Below are positions 1 to 13,400 of a stretch of DNA of 64,000 nucleotides, in pieces. A model generated the notes under the pieces. That model did not search any database and was not told the DNA's origin. It worked only from the letters and a program-made list of their open reading frames with translations. The stretch's first letter is position 1; every line of letters begins with the position of its first letter. The stretch comes from Lunularia cruciata (lineage: Eukaryota > Streptophyta > Marchantiopsida > Lunulariales > Lunulariaceae): NCBI GenBank assembly GCA_948567375.1, contig OX419758.1, positions 40,305,001-40,369,000 on the forward strand, written 5' to 3'. Made by a program: the position numbers and the translations under genes.

Positions 1-1290
1 GAATAGTTCTCCAAGAATTTTAAAGTTCTCTTTGTGCCGGTAGGTTGAGGGACTTATATGTGTCAGCATTGCCAACACGATATTCTTAGATTTCTGATTT
101 CCTGTCACCTTGATGCACCGAAATTGGACACTTGAAATCTGATTCTTTGCAGATAAGACGGATTGATAGACTTGCCCAAATTCGCTTGCGGGAAAAGCGA
201 CGTTCAATTTCTACCCACCATCGTTCGTTACAATGTCTGAAACTCTCACACAAAGCAATGGCATGATTTCCTTGTGTAACTCAGCACAGTGGACTGAACG
301 AGCATTTACCTAAACGGATCATGCAAAACCCTCACTAGAATAAGATCATGTGCTGAGTTCTGCAAGACCGATGTTGTTGGCCTCGTAAGGTCAGGCTTCG
401 TACACGACGTATCGTCAACTCCATTCCTCTCCTTACTCCCTCAGCGAGCAACTCCAGCTGCGTCTGAATATACCCCAGACAATCACTCTATTTTCTGGTC
501 ATGATCAGATTCTCTGTCATTAATCCGGATAAACGTGATGCTAGATTGCAGACCTCGTATGAAAGAGGGATCGAGTTCAGTGTTTCCCTCTTTTCTCCTT
601 CGAATCTGCAGCTGGTTCATCCAAGTAATCTGATCAGATTCACATGACGATGCTTACGTTCACCAATAAGAAAACTTGTCAAAGTAACAAACACTGTGCA
701 CTTATAGTCTTTTCTCTCACATGCAGTATTGTATAAACAGGACTCCACATCGCATTATAGCTCTGTAATGTGGCGGATCTACTCTAGCTCGCTATAGTGG
801 ATAGACTGGAATCGTCAGCTTGAAGTGATAAGTCATAATTTCGTTATCTAATTCTGTTATACACTAGTAGATCGAGTGAGAGCTTAACTGGCAAGTCGAT
901 ATTGTAGTTCGGGTTAGATCCTCTCTCCTTTTGGACATTAATTTACGCCCAAAATCTTGTCTACGTTGCTTTCCTTGTACCCAAGCTTCACAAAAGTATC
1001 ATCTTAAAGTTGAGCTATCTTAATTCTTTCCACCATGTGGTTGAGCAATATCTTAATGCCAAGCTTTGGTACCAAGTATATATAGGAGCAATAGAAAGAG
1101 TTACATGATTGCACTTCAATTTTTTCTTAATTTAATTAATTTCAAGGAAAATTTTATCCTCCATAAGATCATTATTTAATATATAGATCCTCCTCTCTTG
1201 TCTCCACCATTATTCTTGAACCATCAAACTTAGCCACATGACATACTACTCCATTGAAAATAACATGTAGTCTGAGAATTTCAGTTTTAT
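1..1290. other. Spacer without recognisable gene
   Basis: No reading frame of useful length and no family similarity was seen on either strand. The far right merges into the decayed 3' part of the antisense copia relic that follows. The first kilobase has mixed composition and could hold the end of an unrecognised gene lying to the left. Confidence 0.4.
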
Positions 1291-2420
1291 AAAAGGAGAT
1301 AAATTTTTTAGTTCAGGCACATACAGCATATTACTTAATAGAGCTAATAGCACTCTTGCTCTTCTTCTCAATGTAAGAATTGATACATACTTCACCAGCT
1401 CTAAGAATGTCTATTTTAGTATTATCTCTCAATGAGAGGTCTCTTCTTATAATTCACCAACCAAGGATTGACCTTTCTCATGTGATAGCTTGCTCCAGAT
1501 TAAGAAATCGAGTCATATTTAATGTCAGTGTCATCAACTTTAACTATAAATAATTCACTTTGCTCATTTGGTTGCTACTCCTTTGATTTTCTTGTAGTAC
1601 CTGGAATTTGATTGGAGTCCTTTTTGTTGTTCCACCTCTTCTTATGAAGTTGTGCAATCTCAGAATTTGTCCTATTTAATTTCCAGCACTCCTTGGCAAC
1701 ATGTCCTGACTTTTACAATAACAGCGTATCATCTTCTCTTTGTGATTCTCTGATTTGGAAAGTCTATTATTCTCCATCCCCATGAATAAATAGAGTTTTC
1801 AGTGTAGAGAATTTGTTGTTGGTGCATAAAAAGGCCTCATCTTGATTCTGGGTTTAAGTCATATTAATTTTCATCTCCTCATAGTGGAACTTTGAGCACA
1901 CAATCTCTATTGAGAGCTTTCCATCGTGAGTTTCCAATATAAAGAAATTTACTATAACTTTCAGTACGAGTATGCTAGAGTTTAATAAATGCCTTCCTCT
2001 CATCAACTTGAACTCCAACTCCATTGGAGTGAGGTCACGTAGGTTCACTTTGAATCTTTGCAGATAATTCTCCATAGTCTCTCCTTTCTTTAGTGCAATA
2101 TTGTGATGTTCCTACTCCAACTTCATTTGCTTTACCAATTCTTGTGTCTCAAAATGATCTTCAATGGTATCCCACAGATCTTTTGATGTCTTTTCTCCAG
2201 TACACAACTCAAATTTGGATGAGGTAATAACCAATTGGAGAAGTGCTATATTATCTGTTTATATAAATGCTTTGATTTCTTTCTCCTTCTCTACATCGTC
2301 CATTGTTTTCTCACATGTAACTATGGAGTGAAGATACCCTCTCTGAAAATGAATCTTCATAATAATCTTCCACATCAAAATTAATAGCATTTTAACTTCT
2401 CAATTGCTTGGAATATATAT
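1290..2420 (-). pseudogene. Decayed Ty1/copia gag-protease relic (antisense)
   Basis: Read on the minus strand from about 2375 downward, a frame resembles copia gag (UBN2 type). It starts MWKIIMKIHF and continues through KTSKDLWDTIEDHFE and ETMENYLQRFKV. Two in-frame stops fall near 2259 and 2114. Near 1700-1740 the zinc-knuckle coding stretch (C-Y-C then GHVAKECW in shifted frames) lacks one base. Near 1485-1505 SGASYHM matches the copia protease active-site block, with its first residue lost. Near 1330 LYVPELKNLS matches the conserved block after the protease. Integrase, RT and LTRs are not recognisable, so this is a truncated old insertion. The family call rests on the order of four conserved blocks and is fairly secure. 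The boundaries are approximate. Confidence 0.7.
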
Positions 2421-2879
2421 GACCATAACCATTTGAAAAGCTAACAGAAATAAAATACAAAGGAAACTCATCAACTCACAAAACCCCTACTAAGAGCTTG
2501 CACACACGGGCCCTCAACACTCCCGAGAGCCTCCTGGGGTACATCTTTTCTCTCAACTTGTATATGGAGAATGTTATTCATATATATAGTTACGGGAGTG
2601 TTCCTTCATCAGCACTCGGGGCCAATCTTCATCAACCTCTTACGATTGATTATTCACAAATTGGTTACGTCGGGCTGATTATTCACAGGTTACTGGTATT
2701 GACAGGGCCACAAGCCACGCTGTGTCATTCTAGACAGAAGTTCGCGCTCCATATCAAGTATATTTGCAATTTGTCTTACTTGCAGTTGCGATGCAGTAAA
2801 CTATCGTATGAAACGAAAAGTCCTCTTCGTGTGTTTCAATCTCATTTCTATGTCATTGACGTGCAGCAGAGGCAGGATC

Positions 2880-3886
2880 CTCCTGATATTTACCAATCAA
2901 GACACGGAAGTCTCCCCATATCGATGACCACATCATTACGTTGAGAGGGACACAGAATTTTAGAGACTTTGTGACCGATGCTGCACTCGCTTTTGAGTTC
3001 CTAAAGCATTCAAGCTTGGTGAAAACTTTGAGGCGGGTAGTCCAGCGTTTGATAGATGTAGGTCATGGTTCTGGATTATCTAAGATTTGCTTAACTGGGC
3101 ATTCCTTAGGTGTCGCAGTATCTCAATTGGTTGTTTGAAAATTCGCTCTCAGAGAGGAAAAACCTATTATGCTGGAAATTCACCTTTTATATCCTCCCTT
3201 GTTTAATTTGAGAATCTTCGAGACGAAACTTATAACACCTAATTGGCATGCAGTGGATGACCTCCTTCGCATATCCAAGCTAAACACAACGAATACAGTT
3301 ATCCTTGGTATAACGAGCTCCTCATTCCAACACTGTTGAGAACACGAAGCGAAGCGGCGATGACACGATGGTCCAGCTCTACAGAATACTATGAAGGAGT
3401 TCAAAGAATTGGGAGAGTGGTGTCCCAGTCTCTACATCAATCATAATGATTTCATCTGTAATATTCATGGAAGTTGTTTCCATCAAAGGCGGTTAAAGAA
3501 TGTGGTTGAGGTACATGACAAGAATGTAAGTTACATAGGGGCAATTCGTGAACGTCTCCTGAAATCTGGGTCATAATTTTCATATAATTCCGAATGCGAT
3601 CACGTTTACATCAAGAACGAAGTGGAAGAGACCATTTTCAGCCCACAAGCTTATCAACTGGACCAAGATCAAGGAACCGGTGGAAAGGTCGACCCGGGAG
3701 TTACAGGGTGAAGGAGTTGAAGTGATTGATCACGACCATAGTGTGCAATACGAATCTGCAGCGATGTCTACACAACTAACGACTCGTAAGCACATGGACG
3801 ATCAGGAAAGCATTGACATGTACAATTTGACATGTATCATGGCGTTTGTTCCTGCAACATGCCCAACATGTTTCCAATGTCTATGA
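2880..3886 (+). pseudogene. Class 3 lipase-like gene (At4g10955-type), broken
   Basis: The block TLRGTQNFRDFVTDAALAFE (2938-2997) followed by the nucleophile elbow GHSLG (3098-3112) is typical of alpha/beta-hydrolase class 3 lipases. Further on, WCPSLYINHNDFIC (3419-3460) matches the C-terminal block of the plant At4g10955-like subgroup, which carries W.P.LY.N..D.IC. The frame is broken by TGA just after the elbow (3136-3138) and by two more stops near 3340-3360. Upstream, the frame that would hold the N-terminus shifts near 2895, and the open frame 2498-2944 is not clearly homologous. A tail frame, 3680-3886, may be the C-terminus. The catalytic serine survives, but the gene as it stands cannot give a full protein. 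A multi-exon gene with short introns is a less likely alternative. Confidence 0.6.
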
Positions 3887-3889
3887 TAA

Positions 3890-5060
3890 TTATCCAAAAC
3901 ACTAACTAAGAGTATTTTTGCTCTGTTCTTCTCTGTATATTGCCTCTTTCAAGTCTTCTAGTTTTCATTTGTGCTATATGTCGGATTCTCGTCATATATA
4001 TATGTTCTTAAGTCCAACACAAGAATAAGTCGACACCTCGATTCCGGAGAATGTCTTGGCCTTTGGTAGGTCTACATCTCCATGCATATCGAGAATGAAT
4101 GGAAGCGTATCTGATCCAAGATTTTGCCAAGACATGAATCCACAAATCAAGACGGGGTCTGAATGATGCTTCTACACAAACATAAGCAACAAAATAAGAT
4201 CTAGGATCTGCAGATTCAGGTTAACTAACCTGATGTGTTATCGAACACGCAGGATTGGAACCGGTACAAGCCAAAGGCTTATGGTGTAGCTGTGAGACCA
4301 GATGGTTGCAACTCTAATGTCTATCTGCATGGTTCCTCTATCATGCGACATTCAGTCCATCTACTGTAGGTGCCATCCATGGAACTGCTTGCTATTGATA
4401 TTTAGTGGAGATCAGTAGCTATTTCTGTTCCTTTCGAAGAAAAGATATGTCAATCGAAAAGAATTTCACGGTGAATAAAGTTTCCAAACAACAACTCATG
4501 ATCATGATCAGACTGGCTGATGAACTAAAGTACTACCAGCCGTGGTTACATTCGTTGAGGGAAATCAATTCATATGTTTGACGTGGATCGGTAGGGTAAG
4601 GAACTTTCAAGATAATTGTCCACCGGAGATATCTCACTCTTCTCATAGATGTAATCAAAGCTGGACCTAGACCAGCATGTGAATCTCCCTTTAGTCTTTA
4701 TTTCAGCTTGGTTAAACAAGGCACAAACAAGTGCAAAAAGAAAGAGAGACGCAAGGCCCAATAGTCCAATTAGTCCAATACCACCAAAACTAGCAACAAA
4801 TACCAGTAGGGCTCAAAAAGCACTCCAAGAACAAGCAGAAAAGAAACCCAAGAAGTGTATATCTACTCCTTAAATGTATGGTAGAGGTACTCCAATGGTA
4901 TGTCCAGTAAGTGGTGAGGGAGTACCCTAGCCAAGCTTGGTGTCCCTATTACAACTGGATGACTATGAAGACCCAACACCTAAGTGCATTGCAAAGTGAC
5001 TAATACAGGTGTCTATAATAAGGTGTGATCATGGTTGGAAAGATAACCAATGCCCCTCTC
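3890..5060. other. Spacer, unassigned
   Basis: No gene was recognised. A short, lysine-rich plus-strand frame at 4679-4873 shows no family signature. The segment lies between a broken lipase and a non-LTR relic and is probably decayed repeat DNA. Confidence 0.35.
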
Positions 5061-5063
5061 CTT

Positions 5064-5113
5064 TGCAAAGAACCTCATGTTGCATTCCTGCAAAGAACCT
5101 CATGTTGCATTCC
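5064..5113. repeat. 25-bp perfect tandem duplication
   Basis: Two identical head-to-tail 25-base units (5064-5088 and 5089-5113), each beginning TGCAAAGAACC. They lie inside the minus-strand non-LTR relic and shift its frame. The identity of the copies suggests a recent slippage event. Confidence 0.9.
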
Positions 5114-5650
5114 TGAGGAGACCATCAAAATGGTGATGTAGGTGCCCAAACATCTCAATTGCTAGAGAGACAAAGGTATTCGATGTGAGAGGAGAGCCAC
5201 GGTGCATAGTGGTCTTCCTTGCCCCTTAGGCAATGGTTGTTGCTGCTCACATGTACGCTTGCTTGTGTCAAGAACTCTGCCCATAGAGGGTTCACCACGG
5301 TCACATCATGAAAGGTGTTATGACCCACCGTGAAAGTAACTATATCTACTCGCACCGGATAGATAGGTGAGCCTCGCATATCCAACCATCACTCAATCTG
5401 AACTTGGGCCAGTGTAGCAAGTAAAATCAGAGCAACCATATCCTGAAGTGCGTCATGAACTCTAAACTCTTTCTCTAGTTCCAAATCAAAGGAGGACAAG
5501 TCCACTCAAGAAATTTTATTATAAGCTCCGCCATTAAAAGGAGTTGAGAGCTTCTAGTCCACTGATTTGGCGGCGCTGCTAGAATTTACTATGGACATTT
5601 TGGGGCCACCTGTTCCACTGCGTTCCCGCGCACGGTTATGGTGCATTTCG
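5114..5650 (-). pseudogene. 3' end of a non-LTR-like reverse transcriptase ORF (relic)
   Basis: On the minus strand the blocks HDALQDMVALILL, then NTFHDVTVVNPLWAEF, then HYAPWLSS and finally AIEMFGHLHHHFDGLLRNA occur in order, with at least one frame change. This order (RHD..RD, DV.V.(N/D)P, KY/HY block, A.E.FG....FDGFLR) is the conserved C-terminal region I associate with RT proteins of non-LTR-type elements in algae and early land plants. The reverse transcriptase itself is absent. A second relic of the same domain is at 61.6-62.0 kb on the other strand. Assignment to a named superfamily is uncertain. Confidence 0.5.
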
Positions 5651-6520
5651 ATCCTACTCTCTCTAGCCAACCTATAACCGAGCATGTATCATCTATCGGT
5701 CGGGTACCTAGTGGTGCGTAGAAATAGCGGTATAGGAGGTTTTCCATTCAGTCTGGCTGGGCCGAGGCCACACTTAATACAAATGAGTATGCAATCAAAC
5801 ATAATTAGGTGCATAATCAAGCAATTTAATTATTTCTGGTTTGTCTCCGTGTTCTAAGATTTCATAATCAAAGTTTAAGTAAGAATTTCTAGGAATGGCT
5901 TTTGTCAATAATAAAATTCTTTTTCGTCTCCAATTGAATGCCACCGGATTCGGAGTCTCGCTGTTTTAAACTTAAGAACTGAATGCTAATAATACTTGTT
6001 GATGATCAAACATTGGACTTGATAGTATTATCTATGTTTGTTATATTGCTATCACTAAGTCTTCATTCTTTTTGATATTTATTAATCAAGAGGTCTTCAA
6101 GAGCCATTTATACCATTTTGTAAAATAGGAAAAATACATATTACTTGATCCATATCCAATAGATTGTATTCCATCCTTGTACGGCTTGATGGGTGTTCTC
6201 ATCCTTCGTGTTTCTTCACGATAGCCTTTCTCAAAAGAAATAGATTGTAATTTGACTAGTACATACTCATACTAAATCTCATTAGTTATGGCAATTGCTC
6301 CTCTCACCATCCACAATCCTTATATGAATAATATATTTACCTTCTATCTACTTATTCAGTATTTTCAATCCTTAGCAAAACATCAACTTATCTCGAATTT
6401 ACGATGCTTCCTTTCAAATTGTGCAATTTGATAAAGCTAAAATAAATACACTTTCAATAAAGTGAATCAAAGTACACTTCACTCTCTTATTAGAATTATT
6501 ATCACCTTTGACCCATATAT

Positions 6521-6718
6521 TTATATTGGATTCTAGAATTACAAGTTATTTATATTCAAGATACATTATAAAATTTTGATACAAAAAAAAATTAGTTGCA
6601 AATATAATAAAAAATTAATTTATATTGGATGCCAAAATTACAAGCTATTTATATTCAAGATACATTGTTAAATTTTAATACAAAAAGACATTAGTCACAA
6701 ATATAATAAAAATTATTT
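6521..6718. repeat. Degenerate tandem duplication, about 99-bp unit
   Basis: Units at 6521-6619 and 6620-6718 share the start TTATATTGGAT and a central ATTTATATTCAAGATACATT, with scattered substitutions. They form an old head-to-tail duplication in AT-rich spacer. Confidence 0.75.
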
Positions 6719-8311
6719 TAAACATTAGCTATATATGAGTGTTGTCTTGTTTATAAATATCAACCCTCTCTATGCTAATACTTCTAAACAAGCACCATAA
6801 ATTGAAATTTACTTGATAATTGATAAGCATAATTACCAAAAGTGAGTTCTTTACAAATAATTTAATATACATGGTTTGATATTTCATGTAGATTTTCTTA
6901 TATTTTCAACAGCACATAAAAGCTATTTCACTATGATTTAAAAGTTATATGGTTTATGGGATAAAAATACAGGAAGAATTAAAAACTCTATTAATGAAGT
7001 TTCAATAAGCCTTAATAACCAATAATTTTTTAATAATAAAGAGTTGTGAGAAAAAAGTAGAAAATATTTTTTCCTTCAATATTTCCACATGAATTATTTG
7101 ATTATTTCAAAAATAATATAGTATGTCTCCTCACACTTAATAAGAAATTTTGAATAACAAAACAACCTGAAAAGCCAAAGGAGGTCAAATAACCAGTCCA
7201 GAATAAATTATAAATATTTTAAATGATCTATTCACTACAATAAAATTTCCAATTAATATTAAACAAGGTTACTTGAACATAAGAACCAAAACAACATGTT
7301 ATATCTCAACTACTTGAAAAATACATAACTTTATGATAATATTATATTACTGATATGTGGGATATAAAGGATCATAAGAATATATTTAATCATGTTGATT
7401 TATTCTAAAAAGATGACTTATTCTTTCTTTCTAGACATGAATCTACCTCCAATAACTCTACATAGACCAACAAATGAATCAATGAATAAAAAATAAATTT
7501 AATAAATAAATCTAGAATAAAAAGTATCAATATATTAGAAAAATATAATAGAAAATATGGTGGTACATTAAGAGATAAATATAAACAAACCAAAAAAGTC
7601 TAATATGATTGAAAAAATGTTTAAAATTTTATAGTAGTCCAAGAGATATCTAAGTTTATCTCTCAACTAACTTGAACAAGTCCAACATGAAAGAAGTGTA
7701 CTTCAATCAAAAGGAGATAGTTTGAGTCTATAAGACAGTTCTCTAAGATTTAATATCTTAAATGTCAACCATCTTCCCACCTTCGCAAGTACTAAATAAA
7801 TAACTATTTAGGAGGCATTATCTAAAAACCATTTTTTTAAATGAATACCCACAACAACAACTATATAGGTTATCATTCTTAAAATGAATTAGCTGAATCA
7901 CTAAAGGAAAAGTAGCATTAGTCAAGGCAGTTAAAGACAAAGTAATATTAGCAGAGCCATCAAAGGATATTTGATAAATCTTGTGTAGCTAGCATCCGGT
8001 TGAATCATATTTATATGATTTATCAGAAACATAATTTTATAATAGCTTTATTTTATCATTCAAGTACCTTTAATTTTGCTCTAAAATTTGCAATAACTAG
8101 CATCTGCAAGGGTAATAGAGCTTCCAAAAGCATCTTGAGATTACTTTAGAGTCAATGAGACTTGGTAAGGGTCTTTAACTCTTAGCTAGCTTGATTATTG
8201 AAACAAAATTTAGAATCTCAACAAAATTACTAACCTTTAGGAACAAAGGATATATAGTCATGGACTATTTCTAGATAAGCGTGACATATCTAGAATCTAA
8301 TTTTACATACA

Positions 8312-8520
8312 TCTTCTTAAACTCTCCCACTACATCTGCTCTTGGAGTTTCCTCCTGTTAATTAAGGCATTTCTATGACAAGTATCTTTCTACTTCCAAC
8401 AAATCATAATTAAATAGTACGCTTTATATCTTCTAAACCTCTTCCACTGCATATGCTTTTGAAATTTCTTAATGTAAATTAAGGTATTACTATAACCCAT
8501 ATCTTTTCACTTTACCTTCA
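8312..8520. repeat. Degenerate direct duplication, about 115-bp period
   Basis: The segment beginning at about 8314 (TCTTCTTAAACTCTCCCACT) recurs at about 8429 (TCTTCTAAACCTCTTCCACT), followed in both by a variant of TTAATTAAGGCATT. It adjoins a second duplication, so this stretch has been amplified in steps. Confidence 0.6.
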
Positions 8521-8526
8521 TGATAG

Positions 8527-8687
8527 GAAAAAATTAAAGTGTATTTTTATTAGGTTTTAAATGATGAATATTGCATATATGCTTAAGAAATTTCTGCAAG
8601 TACGGAGAAATTGAAGTATATTTTTTATTAGGTTTTAAATTATGAATATTACATACATGCTTAAGAACTTTATGCAAGTAGGGAGAT
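8527..8687. repeat. Degenerate tandem duplication, about 78-bp unit
   Basis: Two units, 8527-8606 and 8607-8687, share TATTAGGTTTTAAAT, ATGAATATT and CATGCTTAAGAA-like blocks in the same order. About a dozen differences separate them, so the event is old. Confidence 0.75.
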
Positions 8688-11600
8688 AGCTCTTCTAGTG
8701 TAGTATATAACAGAAGGTTTCATCCCAATATTTCTTTGTCTTCATATATATTGCACATATGTATAGTTATGTACCATAGACTTATTGTCCAAATGTAGCT
8801 TAATATATATATTGACTTGGAAGGAAATTGTCATACCTTGTATACCAAAGTTTGCAGGAGATATAATTCACACAAAGAACAATACAAAGTAATGATAAAA
8901 GCATATAAGGTTCATAAAAATAAATAAATAATAATAATTAATATTTATCAAACAAAAAGAATCTAAAAATAAGCAAATATTTTCCAAATTAAGAGCTCAT
9001 TCTGGAAAATTCTACAATTACAACCATTAATAAACATAATATTAGATTTATTTGATATAAAATAATCCATTCAACAATGTACTCAAATCTTAAGATATAG
9101 AGTGTTTGATGAATGCATAGAATCTCAAAGTGCATAGAATAGAGTTTTGAAGGATTTACCTTATGTCAATAAAATATTTAACTTTAAAAGCGTAAGAAAA
9201 TAGACTCTATAAGAAGATCCACAAACCATTTATATGATTTACTCCAATAGCCACATCAAATTACAAGCCACCGAACAATATATAGTTTTTCTTAACTAGA
9301 TAAGATACAAAGCCGTGCAACAATACTTCACTCTCAACGAAAAGGTTATTTAGAATCGTCTACCATGAGAATCAAACTACATTCAAGTCAATACCAAGAA
9401 GAAGAAGAGGGGATATTACAGCTTTAGGAGTTATAAGTTATTCTTATAAAAGTAAATTCTATTTTAAGAAGAAAAAGAAGTGGGCATATAGCTTACAAGC
9501 ACTTGTAAGCTATACAACCTAGGAAAATAGAGAAGAAAGAAATGACTACCACACGGATACAAAGAAGCACATCTATAAAGCTGTATTATATATTGCGTAA
9601 TATTGAAAGCTTCTTATTATATAGCAATAAAGCTACACTTAGTGTAGAGATGGTTATTTTTTGTTATAGTGGAGAGCATGCTTGATGATGATGCTCAAAC
9701 TCCCTAGACAGAGTTTGATCATTTTGTTAAGCATATCAACTCATAACAGCAAATCATATGGTATATCTTTCAAGAAGAAACTGAAATGTTAAAAATATAA
9801 GTGACATCATACATACACGTGAGAGTAATTTGTGCGAGTCTAAAAATTCTTTCTAAATTCCATGAAGACGATCAGCCTCAATTGTAACGTCAACACTCTC
9901 AATACGGAGAGCTAAAAGAAAACCTACACTCATCAAGAGTACAAAGGGAAACTAACAGCTCTCAATCAAAGGAATATGGCTGAATATAGCTAAAAATATA
10001 GTTTATGTAATTTTATTTTAAATATATCCATTAATACAAATAGATAGGATTCTAAAATATTATCATTATATATTGAATCAAATAACTAAGAACATTATCA
10101 GAATTGGAAAAAAAAGGATATGATTAGATATCCATAAGTGAACACATGTGTTACATGATCTCACGTTGATGACGTAAATAAGTTGGTCTGTACTTTCACT
10201 AGAAACGATAAAACAATGTAAAGATATTTCAAGCTTCGATATGCTTTTAATGACTCGTCTTAAGAGAAATTGGAGACTGTCAAGCTTCAAAATATCATTT
10301 CGATAACAAGCGTATGCTTATCGTCCCTTAAAGAATTACGCCATTTACGTGCATACTGCAGTTGAATTTCTCGAGGTATTGCTATTATGAATATGATTCT
10401 AGAGTTTTGACGATGAAACTTACGTAGTACTCTGTGAGATCTGCTATCCCGTAACCCTAAATCGTAACAGAATTTCATTGACAGAGAAGCACAGTATATA
10501 GACGCGAGGAGCCGCAAGTTCAGGTTCACTACTGATTGATCTTATCTGAGTGCCGTCTCGAGAAACAACCCTCCCGCTCTCGCGCGGATGCTTGCAAAAC
10601 TTGTGTTGCCGCCACCAGCGATGGTGGCCTGGAAGCACAGGTGACGCGCTTGAGTCCTGCGAGATTGGGAGTTGTTTCGAAGGACACACAGCACAATGAA
10701 GACTGCCCGCGGAGCTAGCTAGCCACGAAATGTTGGGGCTCTGTGCGATGACGCGGGCTCCCCCACCCATTTATTACCAACATATGTTTTGAGTGTTTGG
10801 ACCGAGTAGTAGTGAGGATCTCGTGTAGGTTGATTATCTGTGTGTGTGTGTCTGTCTTTCTCGTTGGTGGAGAACCCGTGGGACGTTTGTTCTGTAGGAC
10901 GTAAATCATGTCCAACTTGTGAAGCGCGTGCGAATTATACGTCTCACTTGTATCCATTTGTGCTCTTTTTCCCCTCCATGTTTGAGTTTGCATCGTCTGT
11001 CCTCTCCGACTCTGAGTGCTTTCATTTACCGCTTTCCCAGTTTTCTCCTGCTGGAACAAGAGCGAGTCTAACGATTGCTGTCTGGGATACAGATAGAGAT
11101 GGGCGTGGAGTGCTTGCGCTGGGTTAGGTTTGTTAGATTTAGTGTCTCGTACGTCGTAGCTTTTGTACAATCTTCTTAGATTCCTGTCATTCTTAGTAAT
11201 AACCGAGGAAGGAAAGTATTGTAACTATAGAAGTAGCTGTGGGAGGGAGGTTTGGCGAGGTGTGCACAGCCTGAAACTTCAGTACGGATACGGACTTTTA
11301 AATCTCAAGAAGGATAAATATGTGGTGTATTCCCAATAGCAGCACCAGTTCGAGAATTTCGGCCTGGTTAATAACCTTGGGATACGTGCAATGGGCAAGG
11401 ATGACACTGAAATCCTGAGGATACTGACTTCTTGAGCTCACGGACGATCCAGCTGAACAGCTGGGACTTTCTTTGCCCTCGAACGAGCAGGTAGAGAGGT
11501 TGAGGATGTAGGCGGGAATATCCGTGACGCCGGAAAGAAACTGGTACATGACAAAATCCTTACTCACCTGAGCCTAATAGGAGTAGTGCTGGAAGGAAAA

Positions 11601-13400
11601 GGAAAATGATGAAATACAGCAGGTACTACCGAACCGGGATCACAGTGGAATAAGACCAACATGGTGTCATCTCCTAGTGGACGACGCCGGGGTTATATGT
11701 CCCTGGTCTTTCATGTAGAACTAACATTGGTTAATTTGATTCCTCCCTTCCTGTCATGCAAGACCCAAACCCCCCAGCACACGCGGTGTATTGGAGAAAG
11801 TTATTGGAGAGAATTAAACTGTAAACGCTCTTGACAATCAACTTCGCTAAACTGGAGAAGGAATTTGGTAAACTGTGCGTACCGTTTGCATCTTACCATC
11901 ACTACATTCACTCGACGTAGATTGAGGAAGAGAATCATATAAAATGTTGAAAGTGCCACTGCAACTAGTACCTATCTAGTCTGATCATTACCAATTGAGT
12001 AAACCTTCATTACAGTAACATGTTCTAACAAGAAAATAGTACACAGTAGGAAGATAAATCCGGTTCCGGTAAAATATGAAAATGATGAAAGAGACATGTC
12101 TCTAATCTGCGATCAGCTGTGTGAACCTCTAAGTACACTGTCTGAAATTACTAATCACACCATCGACGGACAAATTGTCGAGAAATCCCCACACAAGCGA
12201 GGGTAAATGTCTTGCACGTGACAGCAAACGCTGCGGGAAAAATTATTATACAACAAGCGAGAGAATAGGGTGTAAAGCTTTCAGACATGAAGCGTCTCGC
12301 GTACAGCATCAATCCCGCACGTAACGACAATACACAGAAGCATAATATCACATGAGACAGCAGTTGCTTTAAAACAGAAAATACAGGCTGGTTCAACCTG
12401 GGGCTAGCATAGATATAATGCTGTTCACGTCAAGGACAGCCATGCTGAAGGAAGCTGTTCTCTTCCTGCCATGGAATCCAGGTTTCGCTGCTGTGAAGGG
12501 ACTCCAAAGATTGTCAGGGCTCAGATGTTCTCCAATCCAACAAGAACCGACAACTTGGGACATCTTGAGTTCAAGTGCCTTGTCACTCAAAATATCATGA
12601 TCGTTGTCCTTGCAGTCCCAGTCAGGAAGAGTCTGAAGAAATTTCCTGTTTGACAGCTTACGGGAATTATCTCAAAGATGAAGCGCAGGACAGTAATACT
12701 GCTGCTGTTGGTAGTTAAACACCTGTCCCAAATCAACACATGATTATGTGGAATGATGATTCATCACGGTTCATTGATCAGGAGAGATTTGTGCCCCAAG
12801 GTGCTTCTTTATCATTGAATTGTAGCCTGGATAAGCTCAAGATTCTAACAAGACTTCGTTCAGTTGGTGTTGGAAAAAGATTCTGAGAAATACGGAGCTG
12901 GTTTATGTCTGTAGCGGCAAACTTTGTTTTCTGTGATTTCTGTCAGTTAATAAAGTTACCACCCTGTTTCACTGATTGTTCTTCTCCAGTCTGGCCTCGC
13001 CAGCCAGACTTTTCAGAGTTAGGGCTTTGTGAAAAGCTAGATAGTGTCGTCCTCCCTGATCTTTCAATTCCGATGTCTGGAGTGTAGACCCAATTTCTAC
13101 CTCCATCGTTCCGGACTTCTCTCTTCTCTGAACTTGGGTTTCCAATAACTAATTCTGTTCCAGCAATAGCTGAATTTGCAATTAGCTCCATTCCACTTCT
13201 GCTGCCACCGAATTTTACAACAAAGAGTGAAACACCTAACCAAAATGAAGTTCAGGTGATAATTTTTCCCATTGTGGGAAACACGATTCTAGAATATACC
13301 AGCGTCGGTTCTGTCCTCTGTGGGTGTGATTCTCCGTTTCAACGGCTTCTGCTCTCATTCACGTAAAACCAGCTTGGGATTGATTCTGGTGAGCGTTATA

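Larger units (their letters stand above)
5650..13400. other. AT-rich spacer, then 5' flank of the O-fucosyltransferase
   Basis: From 5.7 to about 10.1 kb the DNA is strongly AT-rich, with only short chance frames and the degenerate duplications listed separately. From about 10.4 kb base composition becomes balanced and opposing frames of 60-150 codons appear (for example 10444-11170 on the minus strand). None shows a domain or a conserved splice pattern. The last 1-2 kb before 13401 presumably contains the promoter and 5' UTR of the O-fucosyltransferase. I found no convincing TATA box. Confidence 0.5.

Noticed and set aside
6521-8690. Spaced repeats as a CRISPR-like array
   Set aside because: Only two degenerate copies per repeat and a eukaryotic context; simple tandem duplication explains them.
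10444-11170. Opposing frames of 95-151 codons upstream of the O-fucosyltransferase
   Set aside because: No domain, no splice logic, both strands equally open, as in a balanced-composition UTR or promoter.
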